This document shows, in pieces, positions 17,558 through 28,038 of a stretch of DNA of 64,000 nucleotides. The stretch spans positions 96,899 through 160,898 of the forward strand of contig CAIXHP010000032.1 in the NCBI GenBank assembly GCA_903919315.1, given 5' to 3'. Under the pieces are notes generated by a model. The model made no database searches. It worked only from the letters and a program-made list of their open reading frames with translations, and was not told the DNA's origin. The stretch is from an uncultured Pseudomonadota bacterium. Lineage in GTDB: Bacteria > Pseudomonadota > Alphaproteobacteria > UBA9219. Positions within the stretch are counted from its first letter, which is position 1. Each line of letters starts with the position of its first letter. Both the position numbers and the translations under genes were made by a program.

Positions 17558-17833
17558 CTACACCAACAGCCCCGCCGCCACGCGCAGCAGGTCGTTGACG
17601 CGCGTTTGCCAGCCCTTGCCGCTGCCGCGCAGCGAGGCCACGACATCGGAGTCGAGGCTGAGCGTCACCGCTTGCTTGGTGCGCCCCGCCGGGCGGCCGC
17701 GCAGGGCGTGTTTGACGGCGCGTTGCATGTCGGGAAAGTCGCCCAACGAGCGGGCGCGGGCGAAGTCTTCCTTCGTCCACTCTGGATTTTCCTTGTCCGG
17801 CTTGCCGAATTCAGTCGCTTTCGAGCGTTTCAT
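17558..17833 (-). CDS. BrnA-like antitoxin / RHH protein, apparently orphan
   Basis: RPAGRTKQAVTLSLDSDVVASLRGSGKGWQTRVNDLLRVAAGLLV matches the BrnA C-terminal pattern (V-LRLD-DV--WFR--GKGWQTRIN--LR). Confidence 0.7.
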   Translation of the reverse strand: MKRSKATEFGKPDKENPEWTKEDFARARSLGDFPDMQRAVKHALRGRPAGRTKQAVTLSLDSDVVASLRGSGKGWQTRVNDLLRVAAGLLV

Positions 17834-17845
17834 AGATTTTCCCCG

Positions 17846-18169
17846 TTACTTTGACGGGAGAGTCCTAAGCGCAGCCCAAATTCCATCCCACATGTGGTTT
17901 ATGAAGAACCCGCCGACGACGGCAAGAACCGCAAAGACGGCAGCGGCGGCGGTGAAGCGGTGCGCCAGCTTGCCCAGTTGTTCGTCGGTCTTGTCCATGC
18001 TCTTGGCAAGACCTTCGACCCTGCCGTCAAGTTTTCCTATGTCTTTTTTGATGTCGGAGAGCATGACAAAGACATGGGAAGCCCACGATCCCTCAGCCGA
18101 TGGCGACGACGTAGGATATTCCGGTCGCCGCAGCGGCGATGTTTCATCGGCAACGCGCTTAGACACCAT
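17846..18169 (-). CDS. Hypothetical membrane protein with coiled coil and C-terminal TM
   Basis: MVSKRVADETS...SDIKKDIGKLDGRVEGLAKSMDKTDEQLGKLAHRFTAAAAVFAVLAVVGGFFINHMWDGIWAAL. Confidence 0.55.
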   Translation of the reverse strand: MVSKRVADETSPLRRPEYPTSSPSAEGSWASHVFVMLSDIKKDIGKLDGRVEGLAKSMDKTDEQLGKLAHRFTAAAAVFAVLAVVGGFFINHMWDGIWAALRTLPSK

Positions 18170-18437
18170 GAGAACTTCCCTCCCACTTTGCCTTGATCCA
18201 CTCCCAAACAGGCGTTGGCGCGCGACCGTGGTACCCTTCAACGCGGGTGACGATGGCGCTGCCGACATCGCCTTTTGGCAAACCAAGGCGCTCCGAAAGG
18301 TCGATGGACGTTCCGGCGGCCGAGACCAGCCACGACGAGCCCGGCATGATCTCGTAACTGTCGCCGGGAAACTCAAACGCAATGCGCTCTTCCAAGAGTT
18401 TGTTTTCCTCAAAGGCGGTTACGGTGAAAATAGCCAT
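18159..18437 (-). CDS. Hypothetical phage protein
   Basis: MAIFTVTAFEENKLLEERIAFEFPGDSYEIMPGSSWLVSAAGTSIDLSERLGL... Confidence 0.55.
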   Translation of the reverse strand: MAIFTVTAFEENKLLEERIAFEFPGDSYEIMPGSSWLVSAAGTSIDLSERLGLPKGDVGSAIVTRVEGYHGRAPTPVWEWIKAKWEGSSHGV

Positions 18438-18575
18438 GATCGTGTCTCCTTCTCTGCCCATTATGTCGGATATGAAGGCCGACACGTCAAGGATTCTCGT
18501 CTGGAAACTCGCAACATTTGGTTAAACGCAACATTTTCATTGATCGTTAACCAATTTCATGCTTTTGTCGCTGTC

Positions 18576-18745
18576 GGAGCTTTCAACTCCAATGACTGCC
18601 CCCGCCGTGGGGGCAGTGAAACAACAGCGGATAGCCACCCCGAAAGATCAGTGGCTATTTTCTTGCCCACTTCTACGGTGGGAGTGCGACGGATAACCCT
18701 TCGGGGCCAAGAAGTCCGCCTGTCTGTTGTCAGGTTGAAAGCTCC
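18576..18745 (+). ncRNA. Candidate C4-type antisense/leader RNA upstream of antirepressor
   Basis: Perfect 9-bp hairpin ACTGCCCCC(18595-603)/GGGGGCAGT(609-617); ATAGCCAC(631-638)/GTGGCTAT(651-658); CCCAC(666-670)/GTGGG(678-682); long-range complementarity GGAGCTTTCAA(576-586)/TTGAAAGCTCC(735-745). Lies immediately upstream of the antirepressor-like gene, as C4 RNA does in phages P1/P7. Confidence 0.7.
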
Positions 18746-18809
18746 CGCCACCAGTGGCCTTTCAAGCCATTTTGTTGGCGCGTTTCAACGCCAGCAACAG
18801 GGGCTTGTC

Positions 18810-19538
18810 ATGTCTGCACTCATCACCCTCGCCGACCTTAACACCACCATCAACCACGAACCGCGTGTTCTTGATACGCTAATTGCAGAGCGTCTTGGTT
18901 TTTCGCGATTCTATAAAATCCGCGAGTTAATTGACCGAAATAAAGAAGAATTGGAAACATATGGCACATTAGCAACTCGCCAGACCGAATCTCGTGGGCA
19001 GTCATATAACGAATACTGGCTGAACGAAGCCCAAGCTTTGCTGATCTGCACTTTCGCGCGCACCGCCAAAGCCGCCCTTGTCCGCAAAGCTCTGATTGAC
19101 GCATATCAGGCCTACCGCCGCGATCCGAACGCGCAAGCCGCAAAGCCCGCCCCGCAGGTCGAAGCCAAGCCCGCCGCCCTGCCCGCCGCGCCGCGTCGGC
19201 GTTCCCCGGCTCTGTCGCTCGGCGCGCGCCAAGACCGCGCCATCGCGCTGGATCTGATCGAAGTCTTTTCCGACTATATGGGCCTGTATGGTAAATCGGA
19301 AAAGTCCCGCCACCGGCCGCAATCTTTCGCCAAGCTGCCCGACGCTTTTCTGGTCGCGACGGACGCGATCTGGAAAATGCTGCGCGACGGCGCGGCGCTC
19401 AGCGCCATCACCGACGAGCTGAGAACCCTCGGCCAACTGATGGCGTTCGAGGTCTATCACCACGACAACGACGGCACCCCATACAGCCGCCTGCGCCATC
19501 ATGCTTCATTCACCTCCAAGAAAGGCGGTGCGGAATGA
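18810..19538 (+). CDS. Phage antirepressor-type / P22_AR N-terminal-like protein
   Basis: RVLDTLIAERLGFSRFYKIRELIDRNKEELETYG...SYNEYWLNEAQALLICTFARTAKAALVRKALIDAYQAYRR; the extended ORF 17328..19538 upstream of 18810 is spurious. Confidence 0.75.
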   Translation: MSALITLADLNTTINHEPRVLDTLIAERLGFSRFYKIRELIDRNKEELETYGTLATRQTESRGQSYNEYWLNEAQALLICTFARTAKAALVRKALIDAYQAYRRDPNAQAAKPAPQVEAKPAALPAAPRRRSPALSLGARQDRAIALDLIEVFSDYMGLYGKSEKSRHRPQSFAKLPDAFLVATDAIWKMLRDGAALSAITDELRTLGQLMAFEVYHHDNDGTPYSRLRHHASFTSKKGGAE

Positions 19539-19825
19539 ACGCCCTGCCCCTGCTGTGCGTCGCGACCTTTGCGCTCGGCTTCGCCCTCGGCCACAAACGC
19601 CACCGCACCATGGCCGAGCTTGCCGTGCTGAAACGCGCCGAGGCCTCCACCCGCGCCCTCACCGTGATCGACACCTGCAACGCCAAGATGTCCGAAATCG
19701 GCCTCATCGCCCTCGATGCCCTCGCCACCATCGCGGTCAACAAAGCCATCATCAACCCCCAACTCCTCGCCCACGAAGCCATCAACGACATCGGCGCGAT
19801 CATCGAGAGAAAGGCAAAACCATGA
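19535..19825 (+). CDS. Hypothetical phage protein with N-terminal TM
   Basis: MNALPLLCVATFALGFALGHKRHRTMAELAVLKRAEAS... Confidence 0.55.
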   Translation: MNALPLLCVATFALGFALGHKRHRTMAELAVLKRAEASTRALTVIDTCNAKMSEIGLIALDALATIAVNKAIINPQLLAHEAINDIGAIIERKAKP

Positions 19826-19965
19826 CAACGGAAATCGCCCTCGCGGCGCTGTTAATCGAGTCAGATGACTTGGACGAGGCAGCGGATACACTGCAAATCG
19901 TGGACGCGATGATCTCAGCCAGAGCCGAGCGCATGAACGCGCGGGAATGGGACGTGCAGCCATGA
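19822..19965 (+). CDS. Hypothetical 47-aa phage protein
   Basis: MTTEIALAALLIESDDLDEAADTLQIVDAMISARAERMNAREWDVQP; ATGA overlaps. Confidence 0.45.
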   Translation: MTTEIALAALLIESDDLDEAADTLQIVDAMISARAERMNAREWDVQP

Positions 19966-20129
19966 ACGAGAAACCATACCAAGACCCACGAATGATGCCG
20001 CTTACTCTGCTGCTGTGGCTACAATTTGATCTTGCTAAAATCAGTGGTGAGATTTTTCACAGAAAAAACGCCCAAGAAATTCTTGCGATGCTGGATCGTA
20101 TGGAGGCCCAGAAAAATGAACTCAAATGA
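19962..20129 (+). CDS. Hypothetical phage protein
   Basis: MNEKPYQDPRMMPLTLLLWLQFDLAKISGEIFHRKNAQEILAMLDRMEAQKNELK. Confidence 0.5.
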   Translation: MNEKPYQDPRMMPLTLLLWLQFDLAKISGEIFHRKNAQEILAMLDRMEAQKNELK

Positions 20130-20336
20130 AGCCGCCCTCACCGAGTCCGTGATCGAGGCCTACGCCCGCCAAGAGGCCGCCCTACGCCGCGCCGAGGCCA
20201 TCATCAAGCGCCAGACCGCCATCCTCCGCGTGTGGGGCCGCGCCATCAACGAGGTCAGCCATCACAAAGGCCCGTCCGGTCGCCTAGCAAGACGCGCCCT
20301 CCGCCGCGCCAACAGCAAACAGAATAGGATCGAGCC

Positions 20337-20408
20337 ATGACCGACCGGCACCTACTCGCCCTCGCCGCCGCGTTCGGAGCGGCTTTTGTTACCCTGCTGA
20401 TTTTGTGA
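20337..20408 (+). CDS. 23-aa single-TM microprotein
   Basis: MTDRHLLALAAAFGAAFVTLLIL*; ATGA overlap with the preceding ORF; not in ORF track. Confidence 0.35.
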   Translation: MTDRHLLALAAAFGAAFVTLLIL

Positions 20409-20416
20409 GGTAGAAA

Positions 20417-20764
20417 ATGGCGCGTCCTAAACCAGAGTTTATCCCCGCCCCGCGCATCCTGAACACCTATCAGGTCGCCTGCCGTTTGAACAAGAGCGAA
20501 CAGTGGTTTGCCAGCAATCGCAATGCCTTAGAAGGCATGGGGTTTCCCAAAAAAGACAAGGTTCTCGGCGGGTGGGACAGCGACACGATTGAAGCTTGGC
20601 TTGACAGACGTTCAGGGGTGCGCGATGCGTCAAATATCGAAGAACAAATGCTGGAAGCCATCCGTGGGGAAAATAATCCTGCCTTACGTTCAGCGAAGCA
20701 TCGCCAAGGGACGACCGTATTACCGTTATCGGCGGAACGGCCAACTCATATCCCTGCCTCATGA
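20417..20764 (+). CDS. AlpA/excisionase-like DNA-binding protein
   Basis: APRILNTYQVACRLNKSEQWFASNRNALEGMGFPKKDKVLGGWDSDTIEAWLDRR: AlpA/Xis-like; overlaps integrase 5' end out of frame. Confidence 0.6.
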   Translation: MARPKPEFIPAPRILNTYQVACRLNKSEQWFASNRNALEGMGFPKKDKVLGGWDSDTIEAWLDRRSGVRDASNIEEQMLEAIRGENNPALRSAKHRQGTTVLPLSAERPTHIPAS

Positions 20765-21764
20765 TCCGTCTTCGTCGGAGTTTTTTGAGGCCTATCAGAA
20801 GATTCATGCAAGTTTTGAAACGCCAGACCAGAGCGACGTTATATTGCCCGGCAGCATCGCAGCCCTTGTGCGCGACTATCGTGCCAGCACCGACTATTTA
20901 GGGCTAAGCGATGCGTCGAAGCGCGACTATGGTCACTATCTGGACGACATAAAAACAAAATTCGGTAAATTTGCTGTCATGAATTTGTCGCGGAAAATCG
21001 CTTTGGCCTATCGCGATGCCATGGCCGTTAAAACCATCATCGATGAGGATGGAAACGAGACGACGATTCCGACACCGTCAAAAGCCAATTATGCCATGGC
21101 GGTGCTGCGGAAACTTCTTTCATTCGCCTGCGATCGCGGTGTCATTTCCATCAACTATGCCTTACGGCCCAAGCGCCTAAAAACAGGGGCGCATAAGCCT
21201 TGGGGAGAGCCAGAGATAAAACGCTTCAGCAAAGTTGCCAATGACCGTATGAATCTGGCATTGGCGTTGGCCCTATACACTGGACAGCGCCAAGGAGACA
21301 TCCTGCGCATGCGATGGAATCAACGTGTGGACGGCGGAATAAAAATCACACAGGGGAAAACGGGTGTCGATCTTTGGATACCGATGCACTCGGCTCTGAG
21401 AAAAGCCCTCGAAAGCGCACCAAAAAAGGCGATCACGATATTATCCAGCGCCCAAGGAAAGCCATACACCAGCGATCATTTCAAGCACGAATGGCGTGAA
21501 GCAACACTGAAGGCTGGACTCGATGGCTATGTTTTTCATGGCCTGCGCAAAACGGCGACAGGCTATTTGGCGGAGGCCGGATGCTCAAGCGAACAGATCA
21601 AATCGATCACCGGGCATAAGACAGATCGCATGGTTTCTCACTACGTCGCCGGGGCAAAACAGAAGGAACGCGCTCGATCAGCCATCCATCTGATGGAGCA
21701 AAAATGTACAACCGTATTTCAAAAAAGTGTACAACCGAAAAAGAAATGTCGGCTAAGTACTTGA
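20625..21764 (+). CDS. int: Tyrosine recombinase, phage integrase
   Basis: LALYTGQRQGDILRMRW, YVFHGLRKTATGYLAEAGCSSEQIKSITGHKTDRMVSHYVAGAKQ: R-H-R-H-Y catalytic pattern; abuts tRNA-Arg. Confidence 0.93.
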   Translation: MRQISKNKCWKPSVGKIILPYVQRSIAKGRPYYRYRRNGQLISLPHDPSSSEFFEAYQKIHASFETPDQSDVILPGSIAALVRDYRASTDYLGLSDASKRDYGHYLDDIKTKFGKFAVMNLSRKIALAYRDAMAVKTIIDEDGNETTIPTPSKANYAMAVLRKLLSFACDRGVISINYALRPKRLKTGAHKPWGEPEIKRFSKVANDRMNLALALALYTGQRQGDILRMRWNQRVDGGIKITQGKTGVDLWIPMHSALRKALESAPKKAITILSSAQGKPYTSDHFKHEWREATLKAGLDGYVFHGLRKTATGYLAEAGCSSEQIKSITGHKTDRMVSHYVAGAKQKERARSAIHLMEQKCTTVFQKSVQPKKKCRLST

Positions 21765-21769
21765 AATAA

Positions 21770-21846
21770 TGGCGCACCCGAAGAGATTCGAACTCCTAGC
21801 CTTCTGATTCGTAGTCAGATGCTCTATCCAGTTGAGCTACGGGTGC
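21770..21846 (-). tRNA. tRNA-Arg (anticodon ACG); probable prophage attachment site
   Basis: Reverse complement GCACCCGTAGCTCAACTGGATAGAGCATCTGACTACGAATCAGAAGGCTAGGAGTTCGAATCTCTTCGGGTGCGCCA folds as a cloverleaf with encoded CCA. Confidence 0.95.
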
Positions 21847-22041
21847 GGCTCGTGCAGGCCTCGGAAACAGCAATACGTTCGTTCGTCCTGCGAAGGGGGG
21901 CAAACTAGACAAATCGGCCACGAAAAGCAAAGAATTTAAATCGCCCCGGTTTTTACCCCCATTCGGACTACCCTTAACCGACTGTTGCTGCTACAAAGAC
22001 GCATCACAAAAGCCCCTCCTGAAACCAACCGAGCCTGCCCC

Positions 22042-22788
22042 GTGAACAGCCCCGCCCCCGTCCTCTCCGTCGTCATCCCGCTGCTGAACGAAGCCGGGAA
22101 CGTCGCGCCCCTCATCGACGAAATCGCCACAGCCCTACAAAGCTATCCCGCCGTGGGCGAAGCGTTCGAGATCGTCTGCGTCGACGACGGCAGCACCGAT
22201 GCCACCGCCGACGAAGTCAAACGCGCCCGCCAGTCCTGCCCCCAAGTGCGCCTCGTCCGCCACCCCCGCCGCCTCGGCATGAGCGGCGCGATTCGCAACG
22301 GTGTCCGCCACGCCCGCGCTTATTGGATCATGACCATCGACGGCGACCGCCAAAACGACCCCGCCGATGCCCCCCGCCTCTGCGCCCTCGCGTGGAGCAA
22401 AGGGATGGAGCGCAAGGTGCTGGTCGCCGGAATCCGCGTCAACCGCCGCGACACACTGGGCAAACGCCTCGCCAGCCGCTTCGCCAACGGCATCCGCAAA
22501 TTCCTGCTCGACGACAACTGCCCCGACACCGGCTGCAGCCTCAAGCTGTTCCAGCGCGACACCTACCTCGACCTGCCCTTTTTCAACGGCTTGCACCGCT
22601 TTATGCCCGCTTTGTTCAGCCTTTACGGCCATGAAACCGTCTTCACGCCCGTCAACGACCGCCCCCGCAAGGTCGGAGTCTCCAAATCGGACTTCGCGGG
22701 CAGGGCGATCAAGGGGTTGTTCGACATGATCGGCGTTATTTGGCTGATTCAGCGCACCCCGGCCCCCGATAAAGGCCGCGAGGAATAG
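22042..22788 (+). CDS. Glycosyltransferase family 2 (polyprenyl-phosphate sugar transferase-like)
   Basis: LSVVIPLLNEAGNVAPLIDEI, IVCVDDGSTDATADEVKRAR, MTIDGDRQNDPADAPRL. Probable GTG start at 22042. Confidence 0.85.
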   Translation: MNSPAPVLSVVIPLLNEAGNVAPLIDEIATALQSYPAVGEAFEIVCVDDGSTDATADEVKRARQSCPQVRLVRHPRRLGMSGAIRNGVRHARAYWIMTIDGDRQNDPADAPRLCALAWSKGMERKVLVAGIRVNRRDTLGKRLASRFANGIRKFLLDDNCPDTGCSLKLFQRDTYLDLPFFNGLHRFMPALFSLYGHETVFTPVNDRPRKVGVSKSDFAGRAIKGLFDMIGVIWLIQRTPAPDKGREE

Positions 22789-22943
22789 GTTAATCGGCTT
22801 TTTTGCGCCAACGACGCCCTTTCCCTTGACAGAGGGGCCCGTTTTGACCAATAAAGCGCCTTCGCGACGCTTGCACCGGCGCGAAGAGGGGCCCGCCGAA
22901 AACGGAAAACGGGCCGTTCCCAACATTGAGTAGGATCAAAATC

Positions 22944-23255
22944 ATGTTCGCAGTCGTGAAGACCGGCGGCAAGCAATACAAAGTTGCCCAAGGTGATGTC
23001 ATTCAAGTCGAGAAGCTGCCTGCCGAAGCCGGCAAGTCGGTCGAGCTTAACGAAGTCCTGGCGCTGTTCGACGGCGGCAAGCTGACCGTGGGCGCGCCCA
23101 TGGTCAAAGGCGCGAAGGTCACCGCCGAAGTCGTGGCGCAAAACCGCACCGGCAAGCTGATCGTCTTTAAGAAAAAGCGCCGCCAGAACTATCGCCGCAA
23201 AAAGCATCAGCGGCAGGAATACACCGTGCTGAAAATCACGGCGATCAAGGCCTAA
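22944..23255 (+). CDS. rplU: 50S ribosomal protein L21
   Basis: [25 protein letters not shown]...[23 protein letters not shown]. Confidence 0.97.
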   Translation: MFAVVKTGGKQYKVAQGDVIQVEKLPAEAGKSVELNEVLALFDGGKLTVGAPMVKGAKVTAEVVAQNRTGKLIVFKKKRRQNYRRKKHQRQEYTVLKITAIKA

Positions 23256-23278
23256 TACCGAATTCGTGGAGAGATCAC

Positions 23279-23539
23279 ATGGCACATAAAAAAGCAGGCG
23301 GTTCATCCCGCAACGGTCGCGATACCGCCGGACGCCGTCTGGGCGTCAAGATCGCGGGCGGCCAGTTGGCCGAACCCGGCAACATCATCATCCGCCAACG
23401 CGGCACGAAATATCACCCCGGCACGAACGTCGGCATCGGCAAAGACCACACCATCTTCGCCACCGTCGAAGGCCACGTGAAGTTCCGCGAGATCAAGGAA
23501 CGGATGTACGTTTCGGTGGAAGCGGAAGCGGCGAAGTAA
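23279..23539 (+). CDS. rpmA: 50S ribosomal protein L27
   Basis: [29 protein letters not shown]...[25 protein letters not shown]. Confidence 0.98.
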   Translation: MAHKKAGGSSRNGRDTAGRRLGVKIAGGQLAEPGNIIIRQRGTKYHPGTNVGIGKDHTIFATVEGHVKFREIKERMYVSVEAEAAK

Positions 23540-23566
23540 CTTTCAGCCCGTCCTATGTTTTGTGAA

Positions 23567-23602
23567 GAAAACGTCATTTCGCTGAAATGGCGTTTTCTTT
23601 TT
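23567..23602 (+). terminator. Rho-independent terminator after rpmA
   Basis: GAAAACGTCATTTC-gct-GAAATGGCGTTTTC stem (one G-U) followed by TTTTT. Confidence 0.85.
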
Positions 23603-23618
23603 GCCGGGAATATCCCCT

Positions 23619-25858
<2,240 letters not shown>

Positions 25859-25974
25859 CGTCTCAATACGCAAGTAAAAAATAGCTGTTACTTTGTCGAT
25901 ACGAGCCTGCTAAACGGTTCCACCCAACATAGGGCAAAACCTTCGGCTTGTATTCAACAGAGGACACCTAAGCG

Positions 25975-26628
25975 ATGTCACACTCTCTACGCAACGCCTT
26001 CCTGGGCGCAGCCGCCTTTCTGCTGTCCACCCCAGCCACGCGCGCCATGATCACAACGCCCGCGCCGGAAAAGCCCGCCGAAGACGAGGCAGCATTAAGC
26101 GTAGAACAAAGCGCCCCCTTTATCATCATAACGCAAGACAAAGGCCCAAACGCGCCGTTGATCACAACCTTTTGCGGCATCGGCCTCGATGACGCGAAAG
26201 TAACGCGCCTGCCAGAAATTGATGTCCTCGCCATCGACGACCCCAACGAGAACAAGAGCGTGGTCTATCACTGGATGTCCGGCACCCCCGTCGCTGAAAA
26301 AGCTGACTCCTTCGATTCGAACCGAACCCTCGTCCAGACACCCTACGTTAGCCGCAGTTGCGTCTTTGACGGGGATGGCATGCCCACATCTTGCCGCGAG
26401 GCAACCCCGACCAGCCTTCGCGGCCAGATCACGGAAACAATGGCGGTGGTGCGTACGACCTGCGACCAAGTCGTGGCGGAACTCGTCGCGCAGAACGCCA
26501 TCAACCACACTACCCTAAGCCCTGTACGGGACGCAGCCGCTGAATTGTTGCGAGTCCAAGCCAGCTATTCCGCCATCATTGCTCCAACCCAACGATCCGT
26601 CCTTGTCCTTCCGGCGCAATCCCCTTGA
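25975..26628 (+). CDS. Hypothetical secreted protein
   Basis: Signal peptide-like MSHSLRNAFLGAAAFLLSTPATRA; two cysteine pairs in the mature part; no recognised domain. Confidence 0.6.
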   Translation: MSHSLRNAFLGAAAFLLSTPATRAMITTPAPEKPAEDEAALSVEQSAPFIIITQDKGPNAPLITTFCGIGLDDAKVTRLPEIDVLAIDDPNENKSVVYHWMSGTPVAEKADSFDSNRTLVQTPYVSRSCVFDGDGMPTSCREATPTSLRGQITETMAVVRTTCDQVVAELVAQNAINHTTLSPVRDAAAELLRVQASYSAIIAPTQRSVLVLPAQSP

Positions 26629-26688
26629 CACGCGACTCCCTCTTCCCGACACTCGACACAAATCGAATCGGGGGGAGGATTCACGGGG

Positions 26689-27390
26689 ATGGGTAAACTC
26701 TACAAAAACGCCGCCGAAGCGCTGGCTGGTTTGCTGCGCGACGACATGACCATTGCCGCAGGCGGTTTCGGCCTGTGCGGCATTCCCGAACATTGCATTG
26801 AGGCGATCGCCTTGTCCGGCGTAAAGGGGCTGACTCTGGTCAGCAACAACGCGGGCGTGGATGGCTTCGGGCTTGGCAAGATGATGGAACGCGGCCAGAT
26901 CCGCAAAATGATTTCGTCCTACGTCGGCGAAAACAAGCTGTTCGCGGAACTCTATCTGTCGGGCAAGCTGGAGGTTGAGTTCAACCCGCAAGGCACGCTG
27001 GCCGAGCGCATGCGCGCCGGTGGCGCGGGCATCGCCGGTTTCTACACCCGCACCGGTGTCGGCACGATCGTCGCCGACGGCAAGGAAACGCGGACATTCG
27101 ACGGCCAAGCCTATGTGCTGGAACGCGGCATCGTCTGCGACCTCTCCATCGTCAAGGCGTGGAAAGCGGACGAAGAGGGCAACCTCGTCTACCGCAAAAC
27201 GGCGCGCAACTTTAACCCGCTTGCCGCGACCTGCGGACGGGTCACGGTCGTGGAAACCGAAGAGTTGGTTCCCGTCGGCCAGATCGACCCCGATCAGGTC
27301 CACACGCCGGGCCTTTTCGTGCAGCGCCTGTTCAAAGGCGACCACTTTGAAAAACGCATCGAGCAGCGCACCACGCGCAAAGCTTCTTAA
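26689..27390 (+). CDS. scoA: 3-oxoacid CoA-transferase subunit A
   Basis: DDMTIAAGGFGLCGIPEHCIEAI..., GVGTIVADGKETRTFDG...; followed by subunit B. Confidence 0.92.
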   Translation: MGKLYKNAAEALAGLLRDDMTIAAGGFGLCGIPEHCIEAIALSGVKGLTLVSNNAGVDGFGLGKMMERGQIRKMISSYVGENKLFAELYLSGKLEVEFNPQGTLAERMRAGGAGIAGFYTRTGVGTIVADGKETRTFDGQAYVLERGIVCDLSIVKAWKADEEGNLVYRKTARNFNPLAATCGRVTVVETEELVPVGQIDPDQVHTPGLFVQRLFKGDHFEKRIEQRTTRKAS

Positions 27391-27402
27391 GGAGCGACAC
27401 CT

Positions 27403-28038
27403 ATGCCTTGGACACGCGAAGATATGGCGGCCCGCGCCGCGCAAGAACTGAACGACGGTTTCTATGTCAACCTCGGCATCGGCATCCCGACGCTGGTGGC
27501 GAACTACATTCCTGCGGGAATGCATGTCGTGCTGCAAAGCGAAAACGGCATGCTGGGAGTCGGCCCCTTCCCGCTGGAAAGCGAGATCGACCCCGACCTC
27601 ATCAACGCCGGAAAGCAAACGGTGTCGGAACTGCCCTATTCCAGCTATTTCGACAGCGCGACCTCCTTTGGCATGATCCGCGGCGGCCACATCGACCTCG
27701 CCGTCCTCGGCGCGATGCAGGTCTCCGAGCAAGGCGACATCGCCAACTGGATGGTGCCCGGCAAGATGGTCAAAGGCATGGGCGGCGCGATGGATCTCGT
27801 CGCGGGTGTCAAGCGCGTGATCGTCCTGATGGAACACAACGTCAAAGACGAAGCCAAACTGGTGAAAAAGTGCAACCTGCCCCTCACCGGCACGCGCGTC
27901 GTCAACAAGATCATCACCGATCTGGGCGAATTTGAATTCATGCCCGAAGGCCTAACTCTGGTCGCGGTCGCCCCCGGCGTCACCGTCGACGAAATCAAGG
28001 CCCGCACCGAAGCCGCCTTCAGGGTGGCATTGCACTAA
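27403..28038 (+). CDS. scoB: 3-oxoacid CoA-transferase subunit B
   Basis: [68 protein letters not shown]. Confidence 0.94.
   Translation: MPWTREDMAARAAQELNDGFYVNLGIGIPTLVANYIPAGMHVVLQSENGMLGVGPFPLESEIDPDLINAGKQTVSELPYSSYFDSATSFGMIRGGHIDLAVLGAMQVSEQGDIANWMVPGKMVKGMGGAMDLVAGVKRVIVLMEHNVKDEAKLVKKCNLPLTGTRVVNKIITDLGEFEFMPEGLTLVAVAPGVTVDEIKARTEAAFRVALH

Noticed and set aside
17328-18809. N-terminal two thirds of the 736-aa plus-strand ORF 17328..19538
   Set aside because: Low-complexity translation antisense to better ORFs (BrnA-like, 17846, 18159) and running through the C4-like RNA; only the part from 18810 looks like a protein.
1-21769. Search for the second prophage attachment repeat (copy of tRNA-Arg 3' end)
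   Set aside because: No second copy seen; phage structural genes run off the left edge, so the other att site must be outside the window.
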